A stretch of 64,000 nucleotides of DNA from Stenotrophomonas maltophilia (GCF_023518235.1 NZ_CP090423.1:1178001-1242000); one strand, 5' to 3'; numbered from the stretch's first letter, positions 41,651-51,246 are shown. Program-made: numbers and translations. The notes: a model not told the origin generated them from the letters alone.

Positions 41651-43297
41651 ATGGCACTGACGCTTTCCAAGGACAGCCTGAACGCCGAGAAGGCCGGGCA
41701 ATGGTTCGACCGCCTGCAGAGCCTGCAGATCACCCGTCGGCTGGGCCTGATGGCGATGATCGCCGTGGCGGTGGCGGCGGGCCTGGCCGTGTTCTTCTGG
41801 TCGCAGAAGCCGGGCATGGTGCCGCTCTACACCGGCCTGGACCAGAAGGCCACTGCTGAAGCCACCGACCTGCTGCGCGCCGCGCAGATTCCGTTCGCCC
41901 TCGATCCGGCCACCGGTGGCATCACCGTGCCGGAAAAGAACCTGCACGATGCCCGCCTGAAGCTGGCGGGCTCGGGCTTGACCGACAGTGGCAAGCTGGG
42001 CTTCGAGCTGATGGAACGCGACCCCGGCTTCGGCGTCAGCCAGTTCGTGGAAAGCGCCCGCTACCAGCACGCGCTGGAAACCGAGCTGTCGCGCACCATC
42101 AACACGCTGCGCCCGGTGCGCGACTCGCGCGTGCACCTGGCCATTCCCAAGCCCAGCGCCTTCACCCGCCAGCGCGACGTGGCCAGTGCCTCGGTCACCC
42201 TGGAACTGCGCGGTGGCCAGCAGCTGGAGCGCAGCCAGGTCGATGCCATCGTGCACATGGTGGCGGCCAGCATTCCCGACCTGGCCCCGGAACGGGTGAC
42301 CGTGGTCGACCAGAGCGGGCGCATGCTCAGCGTCAGCGATCCGAACAGCGAGGCGGCCGTCAACGCCGCCCAGTTCGAGCAGGTGCGCCGCCAGGAAACC
42401 TCGTTCAACCAGCGCATCCGCGAACTGCTGGAACCGATGACCGGCACCGGCCGCGTCAATCCGGAAGTGAGCGTGGACATGGACTTCTCGGTGACCGAGG
42501 AAGCCCGCGAACTCTACAACGGTGAACCGCAGAAGCTGCGCAGCGAGCAGATGAGCGAGAACACCACCAGCACCCCGGGCCCGCAGGGCGTACCGGGCGC
42601 GACCAGCAACAGCCCGCCGGGCCAGCAGGCCGCGCCCGCCACCGCGCAGGCGCCGACCGAAAGCAGCAAGAACGCTACCCGCAACTACGAGCTGGACCGC
42701 ACCCTGCAGCACACCCGGCAGCCGGCCGGGCGCATCAAGCGTGTCTCGGTGGCAGTGCTGGTGGACAACGTGCCGCGCGCTGGTGCCAACGGCAAGGTGA
42801 GCCCACAGCCGCTGTCGGCCGCCGAACTGACCCGCGTTGAAGCCCTGGTCAAGCAGGCGGTCGGCTTCAACGCCGAGCGCGGCGACACCGTGTCGGTGAT
42901 GAATGCCCCGTTTGTGCGCGACACCACGCCGGTGGAAGGCCCGGCCTGGTGGGAGCTGCCCTGGGTGCACGATGCCGGGCGCATGCTGCTGGGCGCCGTG
43001 GTGGTACTGGCGCTGCTGTTCGGCGTACTGCGCCCGGCGCTGCGTGCGATCACCGGCCAGGGCAAGAAGAACGAGAACCAGGCACTGGAGCCGCACACCG
43101 CGGACGTGCAGCTGGTGGACGACGATGGCCTCCCGCTGCCGGCACTGGGCGCGGACCGGGCCAGCCTGGGAGGGCCGGATGCGCTGGCCCTGCCGGTGGA
43201 CTCTTACGAGGAACGACTGCGGATGGCGCGTGAAGCCGTGAAGACCGACTCCAAGCGTGTGGCCCAGGTGGTCAAGGGTTGGGTGGCCAATGACTGA
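41651..43297 (+). CDS. fliF: FliF, MS-ring protein
   Basis: 548 residues. The first membrane helix is LGLMAMIAVAVAAGLAVFFW (about 34-53) and the second AGRMLLGAVVVLALLFGVLR (about 441-460). Ring-building motifs (LYTGLDQKATAEATDLLRAA, RVHLAIPKPSAFTRQRDVAS, SVTLELRGGQQLERSQ) lie between them. The C-terminal tail EERLRMAREAVKTDSKRVAQ, then VVKGWVAND, binds FliG. It forms the inner-membrane ring around the export apparatus. fliG overlaps its end by eight bases. Confidence 0.97.
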   Translation: MALTLSKDSLNAEKAGQWFDRLQSLQITRRLGLMAMIAVAVAAGLAVFFWSQKPGMVPLYTGLDQKATAEATDLLRAAQIPFALDPATGGITVPEKNLHDARLKLAGSGLTDSGKLGFELMERDPGFGVSQFVESARYQHALETELSRTINTLRPVRDSRVHLAIPKPSAFTRQRDVASASVTLELRGGQQLERSQVDAIVHMVAASIPDLAPERVTVVDQSGRMLSVSDPNSEAAVNAAQFEQVRRQETSFNQRIRELLEPMTGTGRVNPEVSVDMDFSVTEEARELYNGEPQKLRSEQMSENTTSTPGPQGVPGATSNSPPGQQAAPATAQAPTESSKNATRNYELDRTLQHTRQPAGRIKRVSVAVLVDNVPRAGANGKVSPQPLSAAELTRVEALVKQAVGFNAERGDTVSVMNAPFVRDTTPVEGPAWWELPWVHDAGRMLLGAVVVLALLFGVLRPALRAITGQGKKNENQALEPHTADVQLVDDDGLPLPALGADRASLGGPDALALPVDSYEERLRMAREAVKTDSKRVAQVVKGWVAND

Positions 43298-44291
43298 GCC
43301 GCAATTGACCGGCGTGCAGCGCGCGGCCGTGCTGCTGCTGTCCCTCGGTGAGCTGGACGCAGCCGAAGTGCTGCGCCACATGGAGCCCAAGGAAGTGCAG
43401 AAGATCGGCATCGCCATGGCCACCATGACCGACATCACCCGCGAGCAGGTAGAGCGTGTGATGGACCAGTTCGGCCAGGAACTGGGCTCGAAGACCTCGC
43501 TGGGCGTGGGCTCGGATGACTACATCCGCAACATGCTGGTGCAGGCGTTGGGCAGCGAAAAGGCCGGCAATCTGATCGACCGCATCCTGCTGGGCCGCAA
43601 CACCACCGGCCTGGACGCGCTGAAGTGGATGGACCCGCGTGCGGTGGCCGACCTGGTGCGCAACGAGCACCCGCAGATCATCGCCATCGTGATGGCCCAC
43701 CTGGAAACCGACCAGGCCGCCGACGCGCTGAAGCTGCTGCCCGACCGCACCCGCGTGGACGTCCTGCTGCGCATCGCCACCCTCGACGGCATTCCGCCGA
43801 ACGCACTCAATGAGCTCAACGAGATCATGGAGCGCCAGTTCGCCGGCAACCAGAACCTGAAGTCGTCCAACATCGGCGGCGTGCAGTGTGCGGCCAACAT
43901 CCTCAACTTCATGGACAGCGGCCAGGACCAGGCGATCCTGGGCGAGATCGCGCGCATCGATGCGCCGCTCAGTGGCCGCATCCAGGACCTGATGTTCGTG
44001 TTCGACGATCTGGTCGACCTGGACGACCGCGAGATGCAGCTGGTGCTGCGTGAGGTGAGCGGCGAGCGGCTGGGCCTGGCCCTGCGTGGTGCCGACATAA
44101 AGGTACGCGACAAGATCACCCGCAACATGTCCCAGCGCGCGGCCGAGATTCTGCTGGAGGACATGGAAGCCCGTGGCCCGGTGCGCCTGTCCGACGTGGA
44201 AGGCGCGCAGCGCGAGATCCTGGCCATCGTCAAGCGCATGGCCGATGAAGGCACCGTCACCATCGGTGGCAGTGCGGAGGCCATGCTGTGA
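43290..44291 (+). CDS. fliG: FliG, motor switch protein
   Basis: 333 residues. The N-terminal FliF-binding domain (VQRAAVLLLSLGELDAAEVL), the EHPQ motif (VRNEHPQIIAIVMAHLETDQ) and the C-terminal torque helix (LVLREVSGERLGLALRGADI with its charged residues) are all visible. ATG 43290 overlaps fliF. FliG receives torque from the stator and binds FliM. The stop overlaps fliH (GTGA). Confidence 0.97.
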   Translation: MTEPQLTGVQRAAVLLLSLGELDAAEVLRHMEPKEVQKIGIAMATMTDITREQVERVMDQFGQELGSKTSLGVGSDDYIRNMLVQALGSEKAGNLIDRILLGRNTTGLDALKWMDPRAVADLVRNEHPQIIAIVMAHLETDQAADALKLLPDRTRVDVLLRIATLDGIPPNALNELNEIMERQFAGNQNLKSSNIGGVQCAANILNFMDSGQDQAILGEIARIDAPLSGRIQDLMFVFDDLVDLDDREMQLVLREVSGERLGLALRGADIKVRDKITRNMSQRAAEILLEDMEARGPVRLSDVEGAQREILAIVKRMADEGTVTIGGSAEAML

Positions 44292-44929
44292 GCAACGTCG
44301 TGCGCTGGCTTGCCCCGGATCTGCTGGCCCGGCCCGAACCGGTGCTGGACCAGGAAGATGCCTTCGAGCTGACTGAACCGGATCCGGACCACGCACCGGA
44401 ACCACCACTGCAGCTGCCCACGCTGGAGGAAATCCAGGCCATCCAGGACAGCGCCGAGAAGGAAGGCTTCGAGCACGGCCACGCCGAAGGCTATGGCCAG
44501 GGCCAGGCCGAGATCCGCCGGCTTGCCGCGCAGATCGAAGGCATCCTGGACAACTTCAGCCGCCCGCTGGTGCGCCTGGAAAACGAAGTGGTCGGCGCAC
44601 TGGGCGAACTCGCGGTGCGCATCGCCGGTGCATTGGTCGGCCGCGCCTACGAGGCCGAGCCGGCGCTGCTGGCGCAACTGGTCGGTGAAGCCATCGATGC
44701 CGTCGGTGGCAGCAGCCGCGAAGTGGAAGTACGGTTGCACCCGGACGATATCGCCGCCCTCGCCCCCCTGCTCAGCCTGTCCCCGCAGCAGCGTCTGGTG
44801 CCCGACACCAGCCTCAGCCGCGGTGACCTGCGCGTGCACGCCGAAGCCGTGCGCATCGACGGCACCCTGGAAGCGCGCCTGCGCGGCGCACTGGACGCAG
44901 TGATCCGCCAGACGGGAGCCAGCGCATGA
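44288..44929 (+). CDS. fliH: FliH, export ATPase regulator
   Basis: 213 residues with a GTG start overlapping fliG. Acidic N-terminus, then a glycine-repeat helix (EKEGFEHGHAEGYGQGQAEI), which is diagnostic, and the FliH/SctL domain (VGALGELAVRIAGALVGRAY, VEVRLHPDDIAALAPL). It anchors the FliI ATPase to the C ring through FliN. Confidence 0.94.
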   Translation: MSNVVRWLAPDLLARPEPVLDQEDAFELTEPDPDHAPEPPLQLPTLEEIQAIQDSAEKEGFEHGHAEGYGQGQAEIRRLAAQIEGILDNFSRPLVRLENEVVGALGELAVRIAGALVGRAYEAEPALLAQLVGEAIDAVGGSSREVEVRLHPDDIAALAPLLSLSPQQRLVPDTSLSRGDLRVHAEAVRIDGTLEARLRGALDAVIRQTGASA

Positions 44930-46311
44930 CGCCCGAACCCCTGCCGTCCCCGCCGCCAGCCGACTGGGCGGTCGCACGCAACCTGCGCCTGGCCCGGCGC
45001 CTGGAAGGACTGCGCGTGGATACCACCCATGGCCGCGGCCTGATCCGTGAGGGCGTGCTGCGCCGCGCGGTCGGGCTGACGCTCGAAGCGGTCGGCTGCG
45101 AAGCGCCGCTGGGCGCCAGCTGCAAGGTGGAAGTGGTCGATGGCGGTTGGGTCGACGCCGAAGTGGTTGGCTTCGCCGGCGAACGTACCTACCTCATGCC
45201 CAGCGCCGAACTGCACGGCCTGCTGCCCAATGCACGCGTGGTGCCCTCGGCCCGCCGTGGCGGCGTGGAAGTGGGCGAAGGCCTGCTTGGCCGCGTCATC
45301 GACAGCGATGGCGTGCCGCTGGATGGCAAGGGTCCGATCCGCGCCGAAGGCCATGTCGGCATGGCCGGCGTGTCGATCAATCCGCTGGCCCGCGAGCCGA
45401 TCACCCAGCCGCTGGACGTCGGCGTGCGCGCGATCAACGCGCTGCTGCCGATCGGTCGTGGCCAGCGTGTCGGCCTGTTCGCCGGCTCCGGCGTCGGCAA
45501 ATCGACGCTGCTGGGCATGATGACCCGCTACACCGCCGCCGACGTGATCGTGGTCGGGCTGATCGGTGAACGAGGCCGCGAAGTGCGCGACTTCGTCGAA
45601 ACCACGCTGGGCGAAGAAGGCCTGCGTCGCGCGGTGGTGGTGGCCAGCCCCGCCGACCGGCCGCCGCTGGCGCGCCTGCACGGTGCCTACCGCGCCACCG
45701 CCATCGCCGAATGGTTCCGCGACCAGGGCCTGAACGTCCTGCTGCTGATGGATTCGCTGACCCGCTTTGCCCAGGCGCAGCGCGAGATCGGCCTGTCGGT
45801 GGGCGAACCGCCGACCACCCGCGGCTATCCGCCATCGGTGTTTGCCAAGCTGCCGGCGCTGGTCGAACGGGCCGGCAACGGGGCCAAGGGCCGCGGTTCG
45901 ATCACCGCGTTCTACACCGTGCTGACCGAGGGCGACGACCCGCAGGATCCGATTGCCGATGCTGCGCGCGCGATCCTTGACGGCCATATCCTGCTGTCGC
46001 GCCGCGTGGCCGACAGTGGCCTGTACCCGGCCATCGACGTCGAATCGTCGGTCAGCCGCGTGGTCACCGAAATCGCCGACGAGCCGTGGCGCCTGCGCAT
46101 CCGCAAGCTGAAGCGGCTGGTCTCGGCCTACTCGGCCAACCGCGACCTGATTGCCATCGGCGCCTACCAGCGCGGCAACGATGCGGCCACCGACGAAGCT
46201 CTGGAACGCTGGCCGGAAATCATGGAATTCCTCGGCCAGGACGTTGCCAAGGCCGCAGATCTCCCGCACAGCCAGGCGGCACTGCAGCGCCTGGTGGAAC
46301 ATGAGAGTTAA
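44926..46311 (+). CDS. fliI: FliI, flagellar export ATPase
   Basis: 461 residues of the F1-beta-like family. Walker A GSGVGKST is at 187-194, followed by VVGLIGERGREVRDFVE, Walker B LLLMDSLTRFAQAQREI and GEPPTTRGYPPSVFAKLPAL. It powers and gates protein export with FliH and FliJ. The start overlaps fliH by four bases. Confidence 0.98.
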   Translation: MTPEPLPSPPPADWAVARNLRLARRLEGLRVDTTHGRGLIREGVLRRAVGLTLEAVGCEAPLGASCKVEVVDGGWVDAEVVGFAGERTYLMPSAELHGLLPNARVVPSARRGGVEVGEGLLGRVIDSDGVPLDGKGPIRAEGHVGMAGVSINPLAREPITQPLDVGVRAINALLPIGRGQRVGLFAGSGVGKSTLLGMMTRYTAADVIVVGLIGERGREVRDFVETTLGEEGLRRAVVVASPADRPPLARLHGAYRATAIAEWFRDQGLNVLLLMDSLTRFAQAQREIGLSVGEPPTTRGYPPSVFAKLPALVERAGNGAKGRGSITAFYTVLTEGDDPQDPIADAARAILDGHILLSRRVADSGLYPAIDVESSVSRVVTEIADEPWRLRIRKLKRLVSAYSANRDLIAIGAYQRGNDAATDEALERWPEIMEFLGQDVAKAADLPHSQAALQRLVEHES

Positions 46312-46314
46312 GGC

Positions 46315-46782
46315 ATGAACCAGTCCAAGCGCATCGACCCCCTGCTCAAGCGGGCCCAGGAACATGAGGACGCGGTGGCCCGTGACCTGGCCGAGCGCCA
46401 GCGCGTGCTCGACACCCACCTATCGCGACTGGACGAACTGCGCCGCTACGCCGAGGAGTACGCCAACGCACAGATGGCGGCCACCAGCCCGGCGCAGCTG
46501 CTCAATCGCCGCGCCTTCCTCGACCGGCTGGACAGTGCGGTGGAACAGCAGCAGGCCACCGTCAACGGCAATCGCGAAAAAGTGGAAGCCGAGCGTGCGC
46601 GGCTGATCCTGGCCAGCCGCGACAAGGCCGTGCTCGAGCAGCTGGCCGCCAGCTATCGTGCACAGGAAAAGGTGGTGACCGACCGCCGCGACCAGCGCGA
46701 GATGGACGATATCGGTGCCCGCCGTGCACGCCTGGTGCAGAACGAAGACCAGGACGGCAGTGAACAGGGAGGTCGCCCGTGA
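46315..46782 (+). CDS. fliJ: FliJ, export chaperone-escort protein
   Basis: 155 residues, nearly all coiled coil: MNQSKRIDPLLKRAQEHEDA, LAERQRVLDTHLSRLDELRR and RRDQREMDDIGARRA near the C-terminus, as in FliJ. It sits inside the FliI hexamer, like the gamma subunit of F1. It lies between fliI and fliK with a one-base junction to fliK. Confidence 0.92.
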   Translation: MNQSKRIDPLLKRAQEHEDAVARDLAERQRVLDTHLSRLDELRRYAEEYANAQMAATSPAQLLNRRAFLDRLDSAVEQQQATVNGNREKVEAERARLILASRDKAVLEQLAASYRAQEKVVTDRRDQREMDDIGARRARLVQNEDQDGSEQGGRP

Positions 46783-47954
46783 TGCCTACCGCGCTTTCCG
46801 GCAGCGCCAGCGCTTCCACCTCGGCCACCGGCACCGCGGCGGGCCGTGGCGCGCGCAATGAAAGCAGCAAGGATTTCAGCCAGCTGCTACAGGGCGGCCC
46901 CGCGCCATCGGCGCCGGCGCGGGCAGGCGATACCGCCTCCGCACCGAGCACGTCCGCATCGGGCCAGGCAGCGACCTCGGATGGCAACGGGCGTACGCGC
47001 AACGAGCGCACCGCAGAACCCGACGCGGCTGGCAATGAACCGGCGACGGCGCCGCCGTTGCCGCCGGGCACGGCCGAGCCCTCCCCCGACAAGGACAAGG
47101 CGCTGGCCAGCGACGACGCGCCGTGGCCCCCGCTGGGTCTGGCCGGGCTGGTGCTGGCCGTCGCGGTTCCGGTTGATCCGGCAACCGCCCTGCCCACCGC
47201 CCCCGCCGCCGTTGCCAGCAGCGGTAGCGCATTGCCCGACACCGCAGTGCCGGCCACCACGCCGGCCTTGCCGATCGCCGCCACTGCCGGTGCACCGGCA
47301 GCGGCCACCGCGAGCACAACCGCCGCGCCCACCGCCGACGATGCCGGCGCCTTGCCCTTGCCGGAGCTGGTCCTGCCTGGCAGCAAGCGCGGTGAGCAGG
47401 GCGACGGCAGCGACCTGACCGCGATCGGCGACCGTGCCGCGACGCCGCTGCTGCATGCCCCCACCCCTGCGGCGCTGCAGGAACTGAAGTCGGCGCTTGC
47501 CACCGGTACTGCCATCTTCAACGGTGAACCGACGCCGAAGCCGGTACTGGGCGACGATGGTTTCGACCAGGCCATCGGCACACGCCTGGGCTGGCTGGCC
47601 GACCAGAAGATCGGCCATGCCCATATCCGGCTCAGCCCGGATGACATGGGCCCGGTGGACGTGCGCCTTCAGCTCAACGGCGACAAGGTGCACGCCAGCT
47701 TCAGCAGCCCGCACGTGGATGTGCGCCAGGCGCTGGAAAGCAGCCTGCCGCGCCTGCGCGAACTGCTGGGCGAACAGGGCTTCCAGCTGGCCCATGCCGA
47801 TGTCGGTCATCAATCACCGGGCGGTGACGGTCAAGCGTCGGGGCAGGCCGGCAGCGGCGGCATGATGGGTGACGGAGAACCGTCGCCGGGCGACGCCGGG
47901 ATGTCGTCCGCGCAGATGATCCGCCAGCGCGGGTTGCTGGACGCCTACGCCTGA
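46782..47954 (+). CDS. fliK: FliK, hook-length control protein
   Basis: 390 residues. A long low-complexity region rich in A, P, T and S (about 1-220) is followed by the C-terminal Flg_hook domain: KIGHAHIRLSPDDMGPVDVR, then LQLNGDKVHASFSSPHVDVR and LRELLGEQGFQLAHADV. It measures the hook and switches export specificity through FlhB. ATG 46782 follows a GTG at 46779, and either could start. It ends the fliE operon. Confidence 0.93.
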   Translation: MPTALSGSASASTSATGTAAGRGARNESSKDFSQLLQGGPAPSAPARAGDTASAPSTSASGQAATSDGNGRTRNERTAEPDAAGNEPATAPPLPPGTAEPSPDKDKALASDDAPWPPLGLAGLVLAVAVPVDPATALPTAPAAVASSGSALPDTAVPATTPALPIAATAGAPAAATASTTAAPTADDAGALPLPELVLPGSKRGEQGDGSDLTAIGDRAATPLLHAPTPAALQELKSALATGTAIFNGEPTPKPVLGDDGFDQAIGTRLGWLADQKIGHAHIRLSPDDMGPVDVRLQLNGDKVHASFSSPHVDVRQALESSLPRLRELLGEQGFQLAHADVGHQSPGGDGQASGQAGSGGMMGDGEPSPGDAGMSSAQMIRQRGLLDAYA

Positions 47955-47959
47955 CAGGC

Positions 47960-48046
47960 GTGCCAACCAAGGTTGGCACCCACCAGAACAACGGTAGCGC
48001 CGGGCCATGCCCGGCGGAACGCCGGGAACCCGACGGAAATCCGTCG
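47960..48046. repeat. Three hairpins between fliK and fliL, including a SMAG
   Basis: GTGCCAACC AA GGTTGGCAC at 47960-47979; GTAGCGCCGGGCCATGCCCG and GCG at 47994-48016 (SMAG); and CGACGGAAATCCGTCG at 48031-48046. They fill the gap before the fliL promoter. Confidence 0.8.
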
Positions 48047-48064
48047 CACCCCTCGCCCCGCCTT

Positions 48065-48080
48065 CGGCACACCCCTTGCA
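48065..48080 (+). promoter_or_regulatory. Sigma-54 promoter of the fliLMNOPQR operon
   Basis: CGGCAC-ACCCC-TTGCA differs from the flgA/flgB boxes by one base. It lies 36 bases before the fliL start. Confidence 0.85.
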
Positions 48081-48115
48081 TATCCCGGTGAAGCAACCCT
48101 CAGGAGCTTCACCCC

Positions 48116-48631
48116 GTGGCCGCAGCCGCTGACAAAACCAAGAAGACCGCCGAGAAGGACAAGGCCGCCAAGCCGCGCAGTCCGATCCTGATCACCGCCT
48201 TGGTGGCCGTACTGGCCGCCGCAGCCGCCGGTGGCGGCGTCTGGTTCTTCACCCAGTCCAAGCATGAAGAGAAGGCCGCGCAGGCCCCGAAGAAAGCTGC
48301 TGCGCCGGCGCCGGCCCAGTACTTCGCGCTGGATCCGGCCTTCGTGGTCAACCTCAATGGCCCGGTTGACGGTCCGCGCTACCTGCAGCTGGAAGTGCAG
48401 CTGATGACCCGCGATCCGGCCGCGCTGGAAGCGATCAAGACCCATGCGCCGGCCATCCGTGCACGGCTGCTGATGCTGTTCTCGCAGGTCAGCCCCGACC
48501 AGATCGCCGACATCGCCGGCAAGCAGAAGCTGCAGGCCGCCTCGCTGGCCGAAGTGCAGAAAGTGCTCAAGGCCGAGACCGGCAGCAACGGCGCCGACGA
48601 TCTGCTGTTCACCAGCTTCGTGACCCAGTAA
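48116..48631 (+). CDS. fliL: FliL, stator-associated basal body protein
   Basis: 171 residues with a GTG start at 48116, preceded by CAGGAG. A charged lysine-rich N-terminus is followed by one membrane helix (ILITALVAVLAAAAAGGGVW, about 24-44) and a periplasmic domain with YFALDPAFVVNLNGPVDGPR, then YLQLEVQLMTRD. FliL surrounds and stabilises the stator. It heads the operon containing the C ring and export gate genes. Confidence 0.95.
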   Translation: MAAAADKTKKTAEKDKAAKPRSPILITALVAVLAAAAAGGGVWFFTQSKHEEKAAQAPKKAAAPAPAQYFALDPAFVVNLNGPVDGPRYLQLEVQLMTRDPAALEAIKTHAPAIRARLLMLFSQVSPDQIADIAGKQKLQAASLAEVQKVLKAETGSNGADDLLFTSFVTQ

Positions 48632-48641
48632 GGGCCCACCG

Positions 48642-49646
48642 ATGAATGACCTGCTGTCCCAGGACGAGATCGATGCCCTGCTCCACGGTGTGGACAGTGG
48701 CGCGGTCGAGACCGATGCGGAACCGCCTTCGGGCGAGGCACGTTCGTACGACTTCGCCAGCCAGGACCGCATCATCCGCGGTCGCATGCCCACCCTGGAG
48801 ATGGTTCATGAGCGCTTCGCGCGCCTGTGGCGCATCGGCCTGTTCAACCTGATCCGCCGCTCGGCTGAACTGTCGGTGCGCGGCATCGAGCTGATCAAGT
48901 TCAACGACTACATGCACTCGCTGTATGTGCCGACCAACCTGAACCTGATCCGCTTCAAGCCGCTGCGTGGCACCGGCCTGATCGTGTTCGAACCGACCCT
49001 GGTGTTTGCCATCGTCGACAACTTCTTCGGCGGCGACGGGCGCTACCCCACCCGCATCGAAGGCCGCGAGTTCACCGCCACCGAAATGCGGGTGATCCAC
49101 CTGCTGCTCAAGCAGACCTTCGCCGATCTGCGCGAAGCCTGGGCACCGGTGATGGATGTCGACTTCGAGTACATCAACTCGGAAATCAATCCGCACTTCG
49201 CCAACATCGTGACGCCGCGCGAGTACGTGGTGGTCTGCCGCCTGCACGTCGAGCTTGACGGCGGCGGCGGCGACATCCACGTCACCCTGCCCTATTCGAT
49301 GCTCGAGCCGATCCGCGAGCTGCTCGATGCCGGCATCCAGAGCGACCGCAACGACCGCGACGAGAGCTGGGGCCAGACCCTGCGCGAACAGCTCAACGTC
49401 GCCGAGGTGACCCTGTCCAGCGTGCTGGCCAGCAAGCGCATGACCCTGCGTGACCTGACCCAGCTGAAAGTCGGCGACATCCTGCCGATCGAGCTGACCC
49501 CGCAGGTGCCGCTGTGCGTGGAGAACATCCCGGTGTTCACCGGTGAGTTCGGCATCGCCAACGGCATGAACGCGGTGAAGATCACCGCTACCCATCCGCC
49601 GGGCACCCGTCCGCGCGTACCCGTCATCCAGGAAGACCCGCAATGA
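48642..49646 (+). CDS. fliM: FliM, motor switch protein
   Basis: 334 residues. The N-terminal CheY-P docking peptide NDLLSQDEIDALLHGVDSG is intact. The middle domain contains GTGLIVFEPTLVFAIVDNFF with the GGDGRYPTRIEGREFT segment. The C-terminal SpoA domain has LRDLTQLKVGDILPIELTPQ. It forms the C ring with FliG and FliN. The stop overlaps fliN by four bases. Confidence 0.98.
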   Translation: MNDLLSQDEIDALLHGVDSGAVETDAEPPSGEARSYDFASQDRIIRGRMPTLEMVHERFARLWRIGLFNLIRRSAELSVRGIELIKFNDYMHSLYVPTNLNLIRFKPLRGTGLIVFEPTLVFAIVDNFFGGDGRYPTRIEGREFTATEMRVIHLLLKQTFADLREAWAPVMDVDFEYINSEINPHFANIVTPREYVVVCRLHVELDGGGGDIHVTLPYSMLEPIRELLDAGIQSDRNDRDESWGQTLREQLNVAEVTLSSVLASKRMTLRDLTQLKVGDILPIELTPQVPLCVENIPVFTGEFGIANGMNAVKITATHPPGTRPRVPVIQEDPQ

Positions 49647-49978
49647 ACGATATCGACGCCCTCGAACCCACCCCGGCCCAGTTCAGCAGCCTGCAGGCCG
49701 ACGAGGCGAACGGCCCGGACCTGAACCTGGACGTGATCCTCGATGTGCCGGTGACCCTGTCGCTGGAAGTGGGGCGCGCGCGCCTGCCGATCCGCAACCT
49801 GCTGCAGCTCAACCAGGGCTCGGTGGTGGAACTGGAACGCGGCGCTGGCGAATCGCTGGATGTGTTCGTCAACGGCACCCTGATCGCCCACGGTGAGGTG
49901 GTGGTGATCAATGACCGCTTCGGCGTGCGCCTGACCGATGTGGTCAGCCCGAGCGAGCGGATCCGGAGACTGCGTTGA
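49643..49978 (+). CDS. fliN: FliN, motor switch protein
   Basis: 111 residues with the SpoA domain: LNLDVILDVPVTLSLEVGRA, then LPIRNLLQLNQGSVVELERG and VFVNGTLIAHGEVVVINDRF, then GVRLTDVVSPSERI. This is the standard FliN. It overlaps fliM and fliO by four bases each. Confidence 0.97.
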   Translation: MNDIDALEPTPAQFSSLQADEANGPDLNLDVILDVPVTLSLEVGRARLPIRNLLQLNQGSVVELERGAGESLDVFVNGTLIAHGEVVVINDRFGVRLTDVVSPSERIRRLR

Positions 49979-50382
49979 TCGCGCTGGCCTCCACCCTGCT
50001 GGCGGTCGGCAAGGCCGCCACACCGGTCGGCCAGCACGCGGCGGCCGCGCCGAGCCTGTTCGGCGCGGTGCTGGCGCTGCTGGCCGTGCTGGCCCTGGTC
50101 GTTGGCCTGGGCTGGCTGCTCAAGCGCATGCCCGGCAGCGGCTTCCGCCCGGCCGAAGGCATGAAGCTGGTGGCCAGCCTCAGTGTCGGCGCCAAGGAAC
50201 GCGTGGTGGTGGTCGAGGTCAACGGCCAGCAGCTGCTGCTGGGCGTGACTGCCGGCGGCATCAACACCCTGCACACCCTGCCCGAACCGCTGCCGCCCCC
50301 GGCGCCGGTGCGCGTGCCGGATTTCAAGAACCTGCCGAATTTCGCCCAGCTGCTGCAGCAGCGGCTGCGCAAGGACCCCTGA
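49975..50382 (+). CDS. fliO: FliO, export gate assembly protein
   Basis: 135 residues with a TTG start overlapping the fliN stop. One membrane helix (SLFGAVLALLAVLALVVGLG, about 26-46) and a short cytoplasmic domain (MKLVASLSVGAKERVVVVEV, then NGQQLLLGVTAGGI) define FliO. It helps FliP assemble. FliO is poorly conserved, but topology and position agree. Confidence 0.9.
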   Translation: MIALASTLLAVGKAATPVGQHAAAAPSLFGAVLALLAVLALVVGLGWLLKRMPGSGFRPAEGMKLVASLSVGAKERVVVVEVNGQQLLLGVTAGGINTLHTLPEPLPPPAPVRVPDFKNLPNFAQLLQQRLRKDP

Positions 50383-50383
50383 C

Positions 50384-51163
50384 ATGCGTGTCACCCGTTC
50401 CCGTTTCGCCGCGCTGATGCCGTGGCTGATCCTGCTCACCCTGTGCCTGTTGCCGGCGCTGGCCTTCGCCGCGCCCGGCGCGCCGGCCACGCCGCTGCCG
50501 GACATCAACGTGGGCAAGATCGGCGGTGCGCCGGTCAGCCTGCCGTTGCAGACGCTGCTGCTGATGACGGCGATCACGCTGATCCCGTCGATGCTGCTGG
50601 TGCTGACCTCGTTCACCCGCATCATCATCGTGCTGGGACTGCTGCGGCAGGCGCTGGGCACCGGGCAGACGCCGTCCAACCAGGTGCTGCTGGGCCTGGC
50701 CCTGTTTCTCACTGCAATGATCATGCTGCCCACCTGGGACAAAGCCTGGAGCACGGGCATGGCGCCCTACCTCAACGGTGACATCGACTTCCAGACCGCC
50801 TGGACGATGACTACCCAGCCGCTGCGTGCGTTCATGCTGGCCCAGATCCGCGAGACCGACCTGATGACCTTTGCCGGCATCGCCGGGCACGGTACCTACG
50901 CCAGCCCCGACGCGATTCCGTTCCCGGTGCTGGTCGCCTCGTTCGTCACCAGCGAACTGAAGACCGCCTTCGAGATCGGCTTCCTGATCTTCATTCCGTT
51001 CGTGATCATCGATCTGGTGGTGGCCAGCGTGCTGATGTCGATGGGCATGATGATGCTGTCGCCGATGCTGGTCTCGGCCCCGTTCAAGATCCTGCTGTTC
51101 GTGCTGGTCGATGGCTGGGTGCTGACCGTGGGCACGCTGGCGGCCAGCTTCAATCCGGCCTGA
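50384..51163 (+). CDS. fliP: FliP, export gate protein
   Basis: 259 residues. It has a signal peptide and four membrane helices. Conserved LLMTAITLIPSMLLVLTSFT, then RIIIVLGLLRQALGTGQTPS and the C-terminal FEIGFLIFIPFVIIDLVVAS, then VLMSMGMMMLSP, mark FliP. It forms the core of the export gate with FliQ and FliR. Two SMAG elements separate it from fliQ. Confidence 0.97.
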   Translation: MRVTRSRFAALMPWLILLTLCLLPALAFAAPGAPATPLPDINVGKIGGAPVSLPLQTLLLMTAITLIPSMLLVLTSFTRIIIVLGLLRQALGTGQTPSNQVLLGLALFLTAMIMLPTWDKAWSTGMAPYLNGDIDFQTAWTMTTQPLRAFMLAQIRETDLMTFAGIAGHGTYASPDAIPFPVLVASFVTSELKTAFEIGFLIFIPFVIIDLVVASVLMSMGMMMLSPMLVSAPFKILLFVLVDGWVLTVGTLAASFNPA

Positions 51164-51181
51164 TTCAACCCCGAAATGGCC

Positions 51182-51233
51182 GTCGAGCATGGCTCGACGC
51201 TACATGAGCTCGCCGGGCACGGCCCGGCGCTAC
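51182..51233 (-). repeat. Two SMAG elements between fliP and fliQ
   Basis: GTCGAGCATGGCTCGACGCT followed by AC at 51182-51203, and GCCGGGCACGGCCCGGCGCT followed by AC at 51212-51233, both ending CTAC (minus orientation). They interrupt an otherwise tight operon. Confidence 0.88.
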
Positions 51234-51246
51234 CGATGGAAAGACC